Shown: piece after piece, positions 35,444-44,465 of the stretch | Position numbering within the stretch: the stretch's first letter is position 1 | Layout: the number at the start of each line of letters is the position of its first letter | Source of the DNA: Burkholderia sp. S171 | GTDB lineage: Bacteria > Pseudomonadota > Gammaproteobacteria > Burkholderiales > Burkholderiaceae | Reading direction: 5' to 3' | NCBI RefSeq assembly: GCF_009766085.1 | Contig: NZ_LMUF01000006.1 | Location: forward strand, 1 to 64,000 | DNA: 64,000 nucleotides | Translations under genes and position numbers: made by a program | The notes under the pieces: model-generated | What the model was told of the DNA's origin: nothing | Seen by the model: only the letters and a program-made list of their open reading frames with translations | Database searches by the model: none

Positions 35444-37123
35444 ATGGAAATTGTTTTCACTGTCTTGATCCTGATGCTGGCGGTCGCCCTGTCCGGGTTC
35501 GCCACCAGCCTGTTGCCCAACGCGTTGCCCTTCACGCTGCCGCTGCCTCTTATCCAGATAGCGATAGGCGCGTGTCTCGCGTGGCCGGGATTCGGCCTGC
35601 ACGTCACGTTCGATCCTGAGCTATTCATGATGCTCTTCATCCCGCCGCTTTTGTTCGCCGACGGCTGGCGCATCCCGAAACGCGAATTTTTCATGCAGCG
35701 CCGCGCGATCCTGCTGCTCGCGCTCGGTCTCGTATTCATGACCGTGGGCGCACTCGGCTGGTTTCTGCATTTCATGATCCCCGCGATGCCGCTGCCCGTC
35801 GCCTTCGCGCTGGCCGCGGTGTTATCGCCGACGGACGCCGTTGCGCTCAGCGGTATCGCCGGCAAGGGCCGCATTCCGGCGAACCTGATGCACATCCTGG
35901 AAGGCGAAGCGCTGATGAACGACGCGTCCGGCCTGGTTGCGCTGAAATTCGCTATCGCGGCGGCACTCACGGGCGTGTTTTCGTTGCGGGCGGCCGCGAT
36001 CAGTTTCGTGCTGATAGCGGCGGGCGGTCTGGTGATCGGCGCGGCAATCAGTTGGCTCGTGACATCCATTCCGGGGCGGGTCGCGAAATTGTCCGAAGAC
36101 GACGATCCCGCCGCCGGCGTCATCCTTACCCTGCTGATTCCATTCGCGGCCTATCTCATTGCCGAACGGTTCGGTTGCTCGGGCATTCTCGCGGCCGTGT
36201 CAGCCGGGATGATGATGAACTTCCAGAGCCTGCGCGAGGGCATACCCACGGCAGCGCGAATCCGGATGACCAGCACGTGGACGATGATCGAATTCGTGTT
36301 CAACGGCATGGTGTTCATTCTGCTCGGGCTGCAGTTTCCGCACATCATTGGACGCGCGTTGATCGAAGCGCATCACGACGGCCTTCAGCAGGTCGGCTTG
36401 CTGCTCGCTTATGTGGCTGCGGTGGTCATTGGGTTGTACGGGCTGCGTTTTGCGTGGGTATGGGTACTGCGCTGGGTCTCGAGCCGGGGCGCTGCGAAAC
36501 ACGGCGTAGCGAACGCGGTGCCGGGCGTGCGTACTGTCGCGATGACGACTATCGGCGGCGTGCGCGGCGCAATCACGCTTGCGGGCGTGCTGTCGTTGCC
36601 CGAAGTGCTGCCGAATGGGTCGGTACTGCCTGGACGCGATCTCGCGATTTTCATTGCATCGGCGACTATCCTGATGTCGCTGCTGATTGGCGTGGTCGGT
36701 TTGCCCTTGCTGCTGAACGGCCTGAAAAAACGCGGCGATCCGCACGCCGCCGAGGAACGCATCGCGCGCCGGCATGCGGCGCAGGCCGCGATCCGCGCTA
36801 TCGATACCGCGCAGGAAAATCTCAGCGAGCAGATGGATGAAGCGGCATCGGCACGCTGCACGGATACGGCCGCGCGCGTGATGAGTTTGTATCGGCGGCG
36901 TCTTGAAGGGCTCGGCGAAGATGAAGAACCGCGCCGGGCCGCGCGTCAAAGCGAGATGGTGGAAACGAAGCTGAAAATGGCCGCGTTGAGGGCGGAGCGC
37001 TCGGAGTTGCTCAAGATGCGCACGCGGCAGGCGATCAACGATGAAACCTTGAACAAGCTGATGCGGGAAATCGATTTGTCGGAGACGGCGATCGTGAATC
37101 GCAAGAAAGGCAGCACGGCGTAG
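35444..37123 (+). CDS. Na+/H+ antiporter, CPA1 (NhaP/NhaK-like) family
   Basis: A 559-residue inner-membrane protein with about 12 hydrophobic segments to residue 430. The CPA1 motifs are FIPPLLFADGWRIP, AVLSPTDAVAL (TM5) and LEGEALMNDASGLVALKF with the ND ion-binding pair. GGVRGAITLAGVLSLPE lies in TM11. The C-terminal 130 residues are a charged, helical, coiled-coil-like cytoplasmic domain that may sense pH. It exchanges Na+ or K+ for protons. It is monocistronic with a terminator 210 bases downstream. Confidence 0.93.
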   Translation: MEIVFTVLILMLAVALSGFATSLLPNALPFTLPLPLIQIAIGACLAWPGFGLHVTFDPELFMMLFIPPLLFADGWRIPKREFFMQRRAILLLALGLVFMTVGALGWFLHFMIPAMPLPVAFALAAVLSPTDAVALSGIAGKGRIPANLMHILEGEALMNDASGLVALKFAIAAALTGVFSLRAAAISFVLIAAGGLVIGAAISWLVTSIPGRVAKLSEDDDPAAGVILTLLIPFAAYLIAERFGCSGILAAVSAGMMMNFQSLREGIPTAARIRMTSTWTMIEFVFNGMVFILLGLQFPHIIGRALIEAHHDGLQQVGLLLAYVAAVVIGLYGLRFAWVWVLRWVSSRGAAKHGVANAVPGVRTVAMTTIGGVRGAITLAGVLSLPEVLPNGSVLPGRDLAIFIASATILMSLLIGVVGLPLLLNGLKKRGDPHAAEERIARRHAAQAAIRAIDTAQENLSEQMDEAASARCTDTAARVMSLYRRRLEGLGEDEEPRRAARQSEMVETKLKMAALRAERSELLKMRTRQAINDETLNKLMREIDLSETAIVNRKKGSTA

Positions 37124-37332
37124 TCGACGTTTCCTGTTCGTTGCTTCGTGCGATCTGTCGCATCGGGAGCCACCGCGTGCCGCTGCTTGGCTTGGACACA
37201 ATGTGCGTGAACGAATCAATCGACTGAATTTTTAAGAGTTTTCGTATTCGCCGCAGGCGCCCACCGCCGCATACTTCATCTCATGCGCAATCCATGAGTG
37301 TGCATGATGTCGTTGTAACTCTCCGATCTTGT

Positions 37333-37367
37333 CCGCTCACAGCCTCCGGCTCTGGGCGGTTTTTTTT
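37333..37367 (+). terminator. Rho-independent terminator after the antiporter
   Basis: CCGCTCACAGCC and GGCTCTGGGCGG form a stem with one mismatch and one wobble, followed by eight T residues (37360-37367). Confidence 0.75.
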
Positions 37368-37582
37368 AGGGTTTTTTTGCGGTTTTTTTCTGGATAACGA
37401 ACGAGTTCAGGCTTGAACTTACGTCGTCCTGATTCGACGCTGCCGTTGCTCCTGTTCAAAGCGGGCTTAAGTTTTTCGAGGGAATGTGTTCGCCGACTAT
37501 CGAGTCGCGCCGATGTGTCGGATCGAGAAATGTCACGGCCGCGCACGACCAATTTCGGTGGTCCAGCTCATGCGCCGCGAGA

Positions 37583-37618
37583 CAAAAAAAGCCCGCACAG
37601 CTTGCGCCGTGCGGGCTT
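37583..37618 (-). terminator. Terminator of the tRNA-Ala transcript
   Basis: On the minus strand AAGCCCGCAC (complement of 37609-37618) pairs with GTGCGGGCTT (complement of 37589-37598), followed by seven T. It lies just 3' of the tRNA gene. Confidence 0.88.
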
Positions 37619-37656
37619 CTTAACATCACGTCGTCATATACCGTGAAACTTAACCA

Positions 37657-37732
<76 letters not shown>

Positions 37733-37800
37733 AACGTATCTCGATAATAGCACAGCCTTAAGACCGTCTGACAAGGCCCAAAAGCCGCCGGCGGGCCGCC

Positions 37801-38160
37801 TTATTTCGACGGTGCACCCGCCAGAATCCAGCCAACAACCGTCTTGATATCCGCCCCGTTCATCGTTCGATGCGATGGCATGGGCAAGACGCCCCAGACG
37901 CCACTACCGCCGTCCCTCACCTTGGTTTCAAGCCGCGCTTGCGCCTGCGTGTCGCCCTTGTACTTCGCGGAGATCTGCTGGAACGACGGCCCCACAATCT
38001 TGCGATCCACCGCGTGACATCCCATGCAGGCATTCTTGCCCGCGATGTTCATGGCATCGGCGGGAGAAAAAGCGGCGGGTGCGTCGGCCGCGAGCGCACC
38101 CTCGCCAGTCGCGGCCGTGATCGCGATGGCGAGCACGGTCATGGAAAGCCACCGCTTCAT
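37801..38160 (-). CDS. Small periplasmic c-type cytochrome (c551/c552 type)
   Basis: A 119-residue precursor with a signal peptide to about residue 24. One heme attachment site CMGCH and an axial methionine in VLPMPSH are visible, and VGWILAG is the C-terminal helix of class I cytochromes c. It transfers electrons in the periplasm. The start overlaps the dolP stop by 4 bases (ATGA), so it is cotranscribed with dolP. A physiological partner cannot be named. Confidence 0.93.
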   Translation of the reverse strand: MKRWLSMTVLAIAITAATGEGALAADAPAAFSPADAMNIAGKNACMGCHAVDRKIVGPSFQQISAKYKGDTQAQARLETKVRDGGSGVWGVLPMPSHRTMNGADIKTVVGWILAGAPSK

Positions 38161-38966
38161 TTCGCTGCGGGCGCAGGATTACCCGGATGCACAGGAGAAT
38201 TCACGACGGGGGCGGCCGACTGTCCATCGAGCGGCTTTGAACTGACCGAGGAATCCGGTACTGCACCGACGGTCGGATTATCGCTGTCGATAGGCGTTAC
38301 CACCGGCGCACTCGCGCCCGATGCAGCCGCGGCCGACAACGCCTGAGCATCTTCCGGCTTGATGTACTGGAACACCTTGACCACCTGCGCAACACCCGGG
38401 ACCTGCGCCGCCACATTCGCGCCGGCGGTGCCTTCGTCACGCGTGACGAGGCCCATCAGGTACACCGTGTCGCGCTCGCACACCACCTTGTAGAAGTTCG
38501 CCCGCATATCTTTCTCACCGACCATCGCACCCTTCACGCGGCTCTCGAGATAGGCGTCGTTTGTACGCGATGACAGCGAACTCGCGCCCTGGATAGCGAG
38601 CTCATTCACAATGCTGTTCACATTGTTGATGCCGCGCACCACCTCTTCGGCCTTTTGTTTCCATTGATCACTCGGTACTTCGCCGGTCAACAGCACACGC
38701 CGGTTAAACACGGTCACGCTGACGTGCGCCTGATCAGGCAGGCTTTCACCGATACGCGACTTGGCTTTCACCTGGATCTCGCGGTCCTCGGTCTGCGCGC
38801 CGAGCGTGCGCCGGTCCGTGGCCACGAGCGTACCGCCGCCCACCGCACCACCCATTGCACCGATAACCACAAGCGGGCAGCCTTGCAGCGTCAGCACAAC
38901 GCCTGACAACAGGCTCGCCAGCATCGTGGCTCTGGCTAGCGTCGACCTGACGCGTGTCTTTTTCAT
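38157..38966 (-). CDS. dolP: BON-domain outer-membrane lipoprotein DolP
   Basis: Division- and outer-membrane-linked lipoprotein (formerly YraP). A lipobox LTLQGC (about residues 11-16 after MKK) indicates lipidation. Two BON domains follow (about 60-125 with SVTVFNRRVLLTGEV, and 130-200 with NFYKVVCERDTVYLMGLV). The C-terminal tail, about 65 residues rich in Ala, Ser, Pro and Asp, is longer than in E. coli. I choose the ATG at 38966 with AAGGGG about 9 bases upstream. It lies 20 bases after diaA as in the conserved yra cluster, supporting orthology. Confidence 0.92.
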   Translation of the reverse strand: MKKTRVRSTLARATMLASLLSGVVLTLQGCPLVVIGAMGGAVGGGTLVATDRRTLGAQTEDREIQVKAKSRIGESLPDQAHVSVTVFNRRVLLTGEVPSDQWKQKAEEVVRGINNVNSIVNELAIQGASSLSSRTNDAYLESRVKGAMVGEKDMRANFYKVVCERDTVYLMGLVTRDEGTAGANVAAQVPGVAQVVKVFQYIKPEDAQALSAAAASGASAPVVTPIDSDNPTVGAVPDSSVSSKPLDGQSAAPVVNSPVHPGNPAPAAK

Positions 38967-38986
38967 CAACTCGTTCCCCTTAAGAA

Positions 38987-39574
38987 TCATTCGTCGCCCA
39001 GCAGCATCGCGTCGATGCCATCGCACAGACAGTGAATGGTTAGCAGATGGACTTCCTGGATTCGTGCCGGCCGTTCGGACGGCACGCAGATATGGATGTC
39101 GGTATCGGCGAGCACTTCGCTGATCACGCCGCCGCCCGCACCGGTCATCGCGATCACGAACATTTCGCGCTCATGCGCGGCCTGGATCGCGGAGAGCAGG
39201 TTGACCGAGTTGCCCGACGTTGAGATGACGACCAACACGTCGCCGGCCTGCCCGAGTGAGCGGATCTGCTTCGAATAGATCTCTTCGAACGCCGAGTTGT
39301 TGCCAATGCCCGTGAGCGTCAGGGCATTCGCGTCCAGCGCAATGGCCGGCAAGCCAGGCCGCTCGCGCTCGAAGTGCCCCACCAGCGCAGACGCAAGCCT
39401 CTGTGAGTTAGCTGCCGATCCGCCGTTGCCGCACGTGAGGATTCGCGAGCCGTTGGCGAGCGCGCCGAACAGCACGTCGATGGCTGCGGCGATGGGGAAA
39501 GCAAGCGTGTCGAGTGCTTCACGATGGACTGCCGCGTTTTCGCGGAAATGTTGCTGGATACGTTCGACGGACAT
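38987..39574 (-). CDS. diaA: DnaA initiator-associating protein DiaA
   Basis: SIS-domain protein of 195 residues related to phosphoheptose isomerase GmhA. CGNGGSAANSQRLA replaces the catalytic His/Glu segment of GmhA, whereas FERERPGLPAIAL and SERPARIQEVHLLTIHCLCDGID closely match E. coli DiaA. DiaA binds DnaA as a tetramer and promotes ordered replication initiation. Position between yraN and dolP is the same as in E. coli. I therefore favour DiaA over sedoheptulose-7-phosphate isomerase. Confidence 0.9.
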   Translation of the reverse strand: MSVERIQQHFRENAAVHREALDTLAFPIAAAIDVLFGALANGSRILTCGNGGSAANSQRLASALVGHFERERPGLPAIALDANALTLTGIGNNSAFEEIYSKQIRSLGQAGDVLVVISTSGNSVNLLSAIQAAHEREMFVIAMTGAGGGVISEVLADTDIHICVPSERPARIQEVHLLTIHCLCDGIDAMLLGDE

Positions 39575-39865
39575 CGACTCTCGGTTATCGGCCGCGCCAT
39601 GCGCGGTAGTTCATTGACGGACTGCTTCGATGAGTTGCTTCAACGGCTGGCTTCGACGGCTTGCTGCCAAGGTCTCCGAAGCCGATGCTTCACCCACTTC
39701 AATACTTAAGCGCCGGCGCCGCGCGATCCATGGTTCTTTGCAACGCGCTCTCGCGCAGCGGTTCAACATAAAACCATAAGACCATAAGACCCGGATCAAC
39801 CCGGCGCGCAGGCTCCGCGCAGTTTACCGCACTCGCTGTCCGCATCACTTAAGATAAGGCCGTTT
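39575..39865. other. Intergenic region between diaA and yraN
   Basis: About 290 bases without a supported gene. ACCATAAG occurs twice in direct succession near 39773-39790. A diaA promoter is expected here, but I cannot point to its boxes. Confidence 0.4.
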
Positions 39866-40264
39866 TCACGACGTATCGGCGCGAAAAGCATCGCGTAACC
39901 ACACGATACGGCCTGCATCGAACGCGATCACGTCAAAGCGGCACACGGGCAACGCACCGCGCCACGTCATCAGGTAATGCTGCGCCGCGAGCACCAGCCG
40001 CCGCTGCTTATGCGCGCCGATACTCACCGCCGCTGCCGCGAACTGTCGGCTGCGGCGCGCGCGTACCTCCACGAATACGAGTGCACGCTGGCTGCCGATC
40101 TCACGCATCACGAGATCGATTTCGCCGCCGCGACAGGCGAAATTGCGGGCGACAAAACGCAGGCGCTGCCGCTGCAGATATTCAAGCGCGCGTTGCTCGA
40201 ACGCGCTTCCGATTGTTTTCGACACCCCGTTCCCCAAAAAGTTGTCCCTCACCGCATGGCACAA
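39866..40264 (-). CDS. yraN: YraN family (UPF0102) nuclease-like protein
   Basis: A 132-residue protein with an endonuclease-like fold, including [11 protein letters not shown] and FVEVRAR, which resemble the Glu/Asp and ExK motifs of PD-(D/E)XK nucleases. Its function is not established. I chose the TTG start at 40264: it gives the family-like MCHAVRDNF start and is preceded by GGAGG at 6 bases. Upstream in-frame ATGs would overlap rsmI. The start lies only 13 bases from the divergent rsmI start. Confidence 0.88.
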   Translation of the reverse strand: MCHAVRDNFLGNGVSKTIGSAFEQRALEYLQRQRLRFVARNFACRGGEIDLVMREIGSQRALVFVEVRARRSRQFAAAAVSIGAHKQRRLVLAAQHYLMTWRGALPVCRFDVIAFDAGRIVWLRDAFRADTS

Positions 40265-40277
40265 TGACGTCCTCCGT

Positions 40278-41195
40278 ATGCCACCCGCCCTCATGACTCC
40301 ACTCTCCGAACTTGCCAACGGCCAGCAGTTTCCGGCTGGCGCGCTCTATATAGTCGCGACGCCGATCGGCAATGTCGCGGACATCACGGTGCGCGCGCTG
40401 CATGTGCTAGGACTCGTCGACCGTGTGGCTGCCGAGGACACACGGAACACGTCGCAACTGCTGTCGCGCTACGGCATTTCGAAGCCGACCATCGCCGTAC
40501 ACGAGCACAACGAGCGCAGCGCTGCCGAGAACGTGATCGCACATCTGCGCAATGGCGAGCGCATTGCGTGCGTGTCCGACGCGGGCACCCCGGGTATTTC
40601 CGACCCCGGCGCGCGACTGGTCGATGCCGTGCGCGAAGCTGGCTTTCCCGTTATTCCTTTGCCGGGCGCAAGCGCCCTCACCACCGCGCTCAGCGTAGCC
40701 GGCGCATGGGTTCACACGTTTTCGTTCATCGGCTTTCTTGCCACCAAACCGAAGCAGCGCGACACGCAATTGCAGTCGCTGCTCACGCACACGCCGGCAC
40801 TCGTGTTCTACGAAGCACCGCACCGGATTGTGGAAACGGTGCAGGCGCTCGAGCGCGCGTTCGGTGGCGATCGGCAATTGCTGATTGCTCGTGAGCTGAC
40901 CAAGTTACATGAGAGCATCCATCGATGCACCCTGGCCGAAGGGCCAACGTGGCTTTCCGGCGATGCAAACCGGCAACGCGGCGAGTTCGTTCTCGTAGTA
41001 GAAGGCGCGCCGCAAAAGGACGCCGCGGACGACGCTCACGATGCATTGCTCGCGACTTTGCTGGCGGAGTTATCGGTAAGTAGCGCTGCACGACTGGCGG
41101 CAACGCTGACGGGCGCATCGCGCAACGCGCTTTACACGAGGGCGCTGGCAATGGATAAGGCACGCGGAGAACAGGGCGAAACCGAGCAGGAATGA
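40278..41195 (+). CDS. rsmI: 16S rRNA 2'-O-ribose C1402 methyltransferase RsmI
   Basis: Tetrapyrrole-methylase-fold enzyme of 305 residues that methylates C1402 of 16S rRNA. Motifs include [60 protein letters not shown] and [13 protein letters not shown], all in the expected order. The start is ATG 40278 or ATG 40293; neither has a clear ribosome binding site. It is divergent from yraN, as part of the same conserved neighbourhood as in E. coli (lpoA is absent here). Confidence 0.95.
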   Translation: MPPALMTPLSELANGQQFPAGALYIVATPIGNVADITVRALHVLGLVDRVAAEDTRNTSQLLSRYGISKPTIAVHEHNERSAAENVIAHLRNGERIACVSDAGTPGISDPGARLVDAVREAGFPVIPLPGASALTTALSVAGAWVHTFSFIGFLATKPKQRDTQLQSLLTHTPALVFYEAPHRIVETVQALERAFGGDRQLLIARELTKLHESIHRCTLAEGPTWLSGDANRQRGEFVLVVEGAPQKDAADDAHDALLATLLAELSVSSAARLAATLTGASRNALYTRALAMDKARGEQGETEQE

Positions 41196-41231
41196 CGAGC
41201 GGGAATAAGGCGGGTAAATCTCGCTGGGCAA

Positions 41232-41265
41232 TAAAAAACGGGCCGTCGAAACGGCCCGTTTTTTT
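41232..41265. terminator. Bidirectional terminator between rsmI and rlpA
   Basis: AAAAACGGGCCGT (41234-41246) pairs perfectly with ACGGCCCGTTTTT (41251-41263) around the tetraloop CGAA. Confidence 0.93.
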
Positions 41266-41285
41266 ACGCAACAAGTTGACGATGA

Positions 41286-41912
41286 TCAGTCGGTTGGGTT
41301 GAGTGATGCCAGCGATTGATCTCGTGCTGCCGCCCGCGCTTCCTGCTGCGTCAGGCCTTCGATCTTCACCTTTCCAACACCCGCGCCACGCATGCCCAGT
41401 ACCGCAGCGGCCGCATAGGACAGATCAATCACGCGGCCACGCGCATACGGACCGCGGTCGTTAATCTTGACGACCACTGTTTTCTGATTCGCCTCATTGG
41501 TCACACGAACCCACGACGCGAGCGGTAACGTACGATGCGCTGCCGTAAGCGCGTGCATGTCGTAACGTTCGCCGCTGGCCGTCTTGCGACCGTGGAAACC
41601 GCGGCCATACCAGGAGGCGCGACCCTGCTGCTCGAAATCGCTGACATCGGGTCCGGCAGTAATGGGCTTTGCGTTGGCGAGCGAGGAAGTATCAGACGAA
41701 TTGCTGGCTGACGGAGGCAACGTGTTCAGCCGGGAGTCATAGGCGAGCGGCGCCGTACCTCGGCCCGAGTTCGCAACGCTGCTTGCGGTGGTCAGCTGCG
41801 AGCCGGTTTTCAGCGCGCTGGCCTGATCGCTGCCGCTTGGCGGCATGGCGCAACCCGTGAGGATTGCAAAGACCAAAAGACTCCCGAGACGTCGGGTTAG
41901 TCGTACATTCAT
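41286..41912 (-). CDS. rlpA: Septal ring lytic transglycosylase RlpA-like lipoprotein
   Basis: A 208-residue lipoprotein precursor with lipobox ILTGC near residue 21. A Ser/Ala-rich linker follows, then a double-psi beta-barrel domain (about 95-185) with ASWYGRGFHGRKTASGE, NDRGPY and RVIDLSYAAA. The NDRGP aspartate and His in GFHGRKT are those of active RlpA. There is no C-terminal SPOR domain, so denuded-glycan targeting by SPOR is missing and septal localisation would need another route. Confidence 0.9.
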   Translation of the reverse strand: MNVRLTRRLGSLLVFAILTGCAMPPSGSDQASALKTGSQLTTASSVANSGRGTAPLAYDSRLNTLPPSASNSSDTSSLANAKPITAGPDVSDFEQQGRASWYGRGFHGRKTASGERYDMHALTAAHRTLPLASWVRVTNEANQKTVVVKINDRGPYARGRVIDLSYAAAAVLGMRGAGVGKVKIEGLTQQEARAAARDQSLASLNPTD

Positions 41913-42589
41913 AGACGTGTAATCAACGGTTAGAGCCGCCTAACCATCCGACAAAACGCGGACGTGCGCAGGCAGCTCAAGGCTTTTTTCCGCGCAAAAG
42001 TGCGCGCCGCTCGATAATCGAACGACGAGCCAGTGCTCGGGAGCGGCGTACCTCGCCGCAAATGCCCGGTTAGTTTTCACGTCTGGCGCAACCTGTCCCC
42101 GGCAGCCTGACCAGACCCCACATGCCGCCATCGAACGTGGATCACACATTCTTGCGCGCTCAACTGCGCAGGAACGGCGGCGTAGGCCCCATCCAACGTA
42201 ACGGCAGCTAAGGCCGTTGGCAGGTGCATCGCACCTGGCTGGACAAGACGTGTACATCGGTTGAAACCGATGCTTGATTGCGATTGCGAAGCGTTTTCGC
42301 TCCGAATTGCGTACTTGATGACAATTGTAAAAACGCGCTACTCGTGTTTCTCAATGCCCATTGATGGCATGGTCATACCATGCACAACTGGCCGGATTAT
42401 ACCCAAACACCGAGTCGGACCGCCCGGAGAAGAACAAAATGTTACTCATTTTCTCTACCGGTGTAAAAATTGCGACTTTTGCCTGTTTTTTGAGCACAGG
42501 TCGACCGTTTGGCTAACGCCGGGCGCACGGCGGCAACGCTGGTTTTCGCCCGTTACAATGGACGTTTTTACACGTCCCAGTCGCCCACC
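41913..42589. other. Intergenic region rich in short hairpins
   Basis: About 680 bases without a convincing gene. A minus-strand frame (41940-42257) is Cys/Arg-rich without a ribosome binding site. Three hairpins lie close together: AACGGC/GCCGTT (42200-42218), CAGGTGC/GCACCTG (42221-42237) and CATCGGT/ACCGATG (42255-42272). A TACAAT -10-like box for the next gene lies at 42554-42559. Confidence 0.5.
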
Positions 42590-43234
42590 ATGAAGGTCAC
42601 CCTTATTCCCGTGACACCGTTTCAGCAAAATTGTTCGATCGTTGTGTGCGAGACAACGGGCCGTGCGGTCGTCGTCGATCCAGGCGGCGACGTCGATCAG
42701 ATCATTAGCGCAGTCGGACAACTCGATGTGACCGTCGACAAGGTGCTGCTCACGCACGGGCATCTGGATCACTGCGGCGGAGCAAGGGCGATCGCGGATC
42801 ACTACGGCGTAGAGATCCATGGACCGCACACCGAAGACGCTTTCTGGATCGAACAGTTGCCGGCGCAAAGCAAACGCTTCGGCTTCGGCGACGCGCAGGC
42901 CTTCACGCCTGACCGGTGGCTGCAAGATGGTGACTCGGTTCAGTTTGGCGACGAAACCATGGAGGTCTATCACTGCCCCGGACATACGCCGGGCCATGTG
43001 ATCTTCTTCAGCCGCGTGAATCGCGTGGCGTTGGTCGGCGACGTGCTGTTCGCGGGCTCAATCGGCCGTACGGATTTTCCGCGTGGCGACCATTCGGACC
43101 TGGTTCGCTCCGTGCGGGAAAAGCTTTGGCCATTGGGCGATGACGTCACGTTCGTACCGGGGCACGGTCCCACGTCCACGTTTGGGCATGAACGCCTCAC
43201 CAACCCGTTTGTCGCCGACCGGATGACCGCATGA
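42590..43234 (+). CDS. Glyoxalase II-like MBL-fold hydrolase (YcbL type)
   Basis: A 214-residue zinc hydrolase. The metal motif is [10 protein letters not shown] (His56, His58, Asp60, His61), with further ligands in [26 protein letters not shown] and [12 protein letters not shown]. The short length and GRTDFP loop fit YcbL-like type II glyoxalases, which hydrolyse S-D-lactoylglutathione, rather than full GloB. The first codon is ATG at 42590. It overlaps the following exonuclease gene by 4 bases. Confidence 0.9.
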   Translation: MKVTLIPVTPFQQNCSIVVCETTGRAVVVDPGGDVDQIISAVGQLDVTVDKVLLTHGHLDHCGGARAIADHYGVEIHGPHTEDAFWIEQLPAQSKRFGFGDAQAFTPDRWLQDGDSVQFGDETMEVYHCPGHTPGHVIFFSRVNRVALVGDVLFAGSIGRTDFPRGDHSDLVRSVREKLWPLGDDVTFVPGHGPTSTFGHERLTNPFVADRMTA

Positions 43235-43881
43235 GCACCGCTATTCCTGAAATCTACGTCAGTACGGACGTCGAAGCTGATGGCCCCATCCCCGGACCGC
43301 ACTCCATGTTGAGTTTCGCGTCCGCGGCCTACACGGAACACAAGGAGCTGATCGGCACGTTTTCGGCGAATCTCGAAACGCTGGAGGGCGCAGCGCCTCA
43401 CCCGGTTCAAGCCGCTTGGTGGAAAACCCAGCCCGAGGCATGGGCCGCCTGCCGGACCGACCTGCAGCAACCGCTCACTGCATTGCGGGCCTATGTGGAA
43501 TGGGTCGAGGCGTTGCCCGGCAAGCCGGTGTTCGTTGCGTATCCGGCGGGTTTCGACTTCACCTATATGTTCTGGTACATGATGCGTTTCGCTGAACGCT
43601 GTCCGTTCTCATGGTCCGCGCTCGACATCAAGACCCTAGCGTTCGCGCTGACCGATCTGCCATATCGGAAGGCGATCAAACCGCGTTTGCCGAAACATTG
43701 GTTCGATGAACTCCCGCACACTCACGTCGCGCTGGATGACGCCGTTGAACAAGGCGCTCTTTTCTGCAACATGCTCGCCGAGTTGCGGACTCAACGGACG
43801 CTGCTGGCGTCGCTGAAAGCGACAGGCGAAACGCCAGACGACACTGATATCGAAGGACAAAACGCGCAGTCTGGGCGTTGA
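43231..43881 (+). CDS. DEDD-family 3'-5' exonuclease-like protein
   Basis: A 216-residue protein with an RNase-H-like exonuclease fold. The first DxE motif is VSTDVEADG (Asp13, Glu15). A second aspartate may lie in [11 protein letters not shown], and [13 protein letters not shown] provides the DEDDh histidine and final aspartate. It is shorter and more divergent than RNase T or polymerase III epsilon. Nucleic-acid substrate is unknown. It is coupled to the MBL gene by an ATGA overlap. Confidence 0.75.
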   Translation: MSTAIPEIYVSTDVEADGPIPGPHSMLSFASAAYTEHKELIGTFSANLETLEGAAPHPVQAAWWKTQPEAWAACRTDLQQPLTALRAYVEWVEALPGKPVFVAYPAGFDFTYMFWYMMRFAERCPFSWSALDIKTLAFALTDLPYRKAIKPRLPKHWFDELPHTHVALDDAVEQGALFCNMLAELRTQRTLLASLKATGETPDDTDIEGQNAQSGR

Positions 43882-43975
43882 GTTAGGCAATATTGCTCAG
43901 GTTGGGCGTTTGACATTGCGCTTCCTTTCTGCCGCCTCTACTATTGGACTTGGTAGCGACCGACAGGAGGCGCAG

Positions 43976-44434
43976 TTGACTCTCGACACGTTTTCACAAA
44001 AAATCCTGCGACTTCTGCAGCTGGATGCTCGTCGTTCGGTTCAGGAGATATCCGACCAGGTCGGGCTTTCGAGCACGCCGTGCTGGCGGCGTATCAAGGA
44101 CATGGAGCAATCGGGGGTAATCCAGCGGTACACCGCGTTGCTCGATCGCGAAAAGCTGGGCTTGCATGTCTGCGCGCTCGCTCATATCCATCTCACACGT
44201 CACACCGAAGGCGGTGTAGAGCAATTCGAACGTGAGATCACCACGTGCCCGGAAGTCACCGAGTGCTACAGCACCACGGGCGAGGCCGACTATATTCTGA
44301 AAATTGTCGCGCCGGATATCAAGTCGTACGACGCTTTTCTCCACGACCGCATCTTCAAGATTCCGGCCGTCGCGCAAGTCCGGACCAGCGTAGTCCTGCG
44401 GGAAATCAAATTTGATACACAATTGCCGCTTTAA
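43976..44434 (+). CDS. Lrp/AsnC-family transcriptional regulator
   Basis: A 152-residue regulator with an N-terminal HTH (VQEISDQVGLSSTPCWRRIKDMEQSGVI) and a C-terminal RAM ligand domain (TECYSTTGEADYILKIVAPDIKSYDAFL). The start is TTG at 43976: AGGAGG lies 5 bases upstream and no ATG fits. Target genes are unknown; the convergent metal exporter is not an obvious target. Confidence 0.92.
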   Translation: MTLDTFSQKILRLLQLDARRSVQEISDQVGLSSTPCWRRIKDMEQSGVIQRYTALLDREKLGLHVCALAHIHLTRHTEGGVEQFEREITTCPEVTECYSTTGEADYILKIVAPDIKSYDAFLHDRIFKIPAVAQVRTSVVLREIKFDTQLPL

Positions 44435-44465
44435 GATATCTTTCGATTACATCAATGCCGACGCT

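Noticed and set aside
36200-37219. A 339-codon frame opposite the Na+/H+ antiporter
   Set aside because: Antisense to a clear CPA1 antiporter gene; composition is not protein-like.
38987-39574. Calling this SIS-domain gene gmhA (sedoheptulose-7-phosphate isomerase)
   Set aside because: The catalytic His/Glu segment of GmhA is replaced, and gene neighbourhood and sequence match DiaA.
41913-42272. 6S RNA or another known housekeeping RNA in the gap before the glyoxalase-like gene
   Set aside because: Several hairpins are present, but I could not fit the 6S bubble, SRP RNA, tmRNA or RNase P landmarks.
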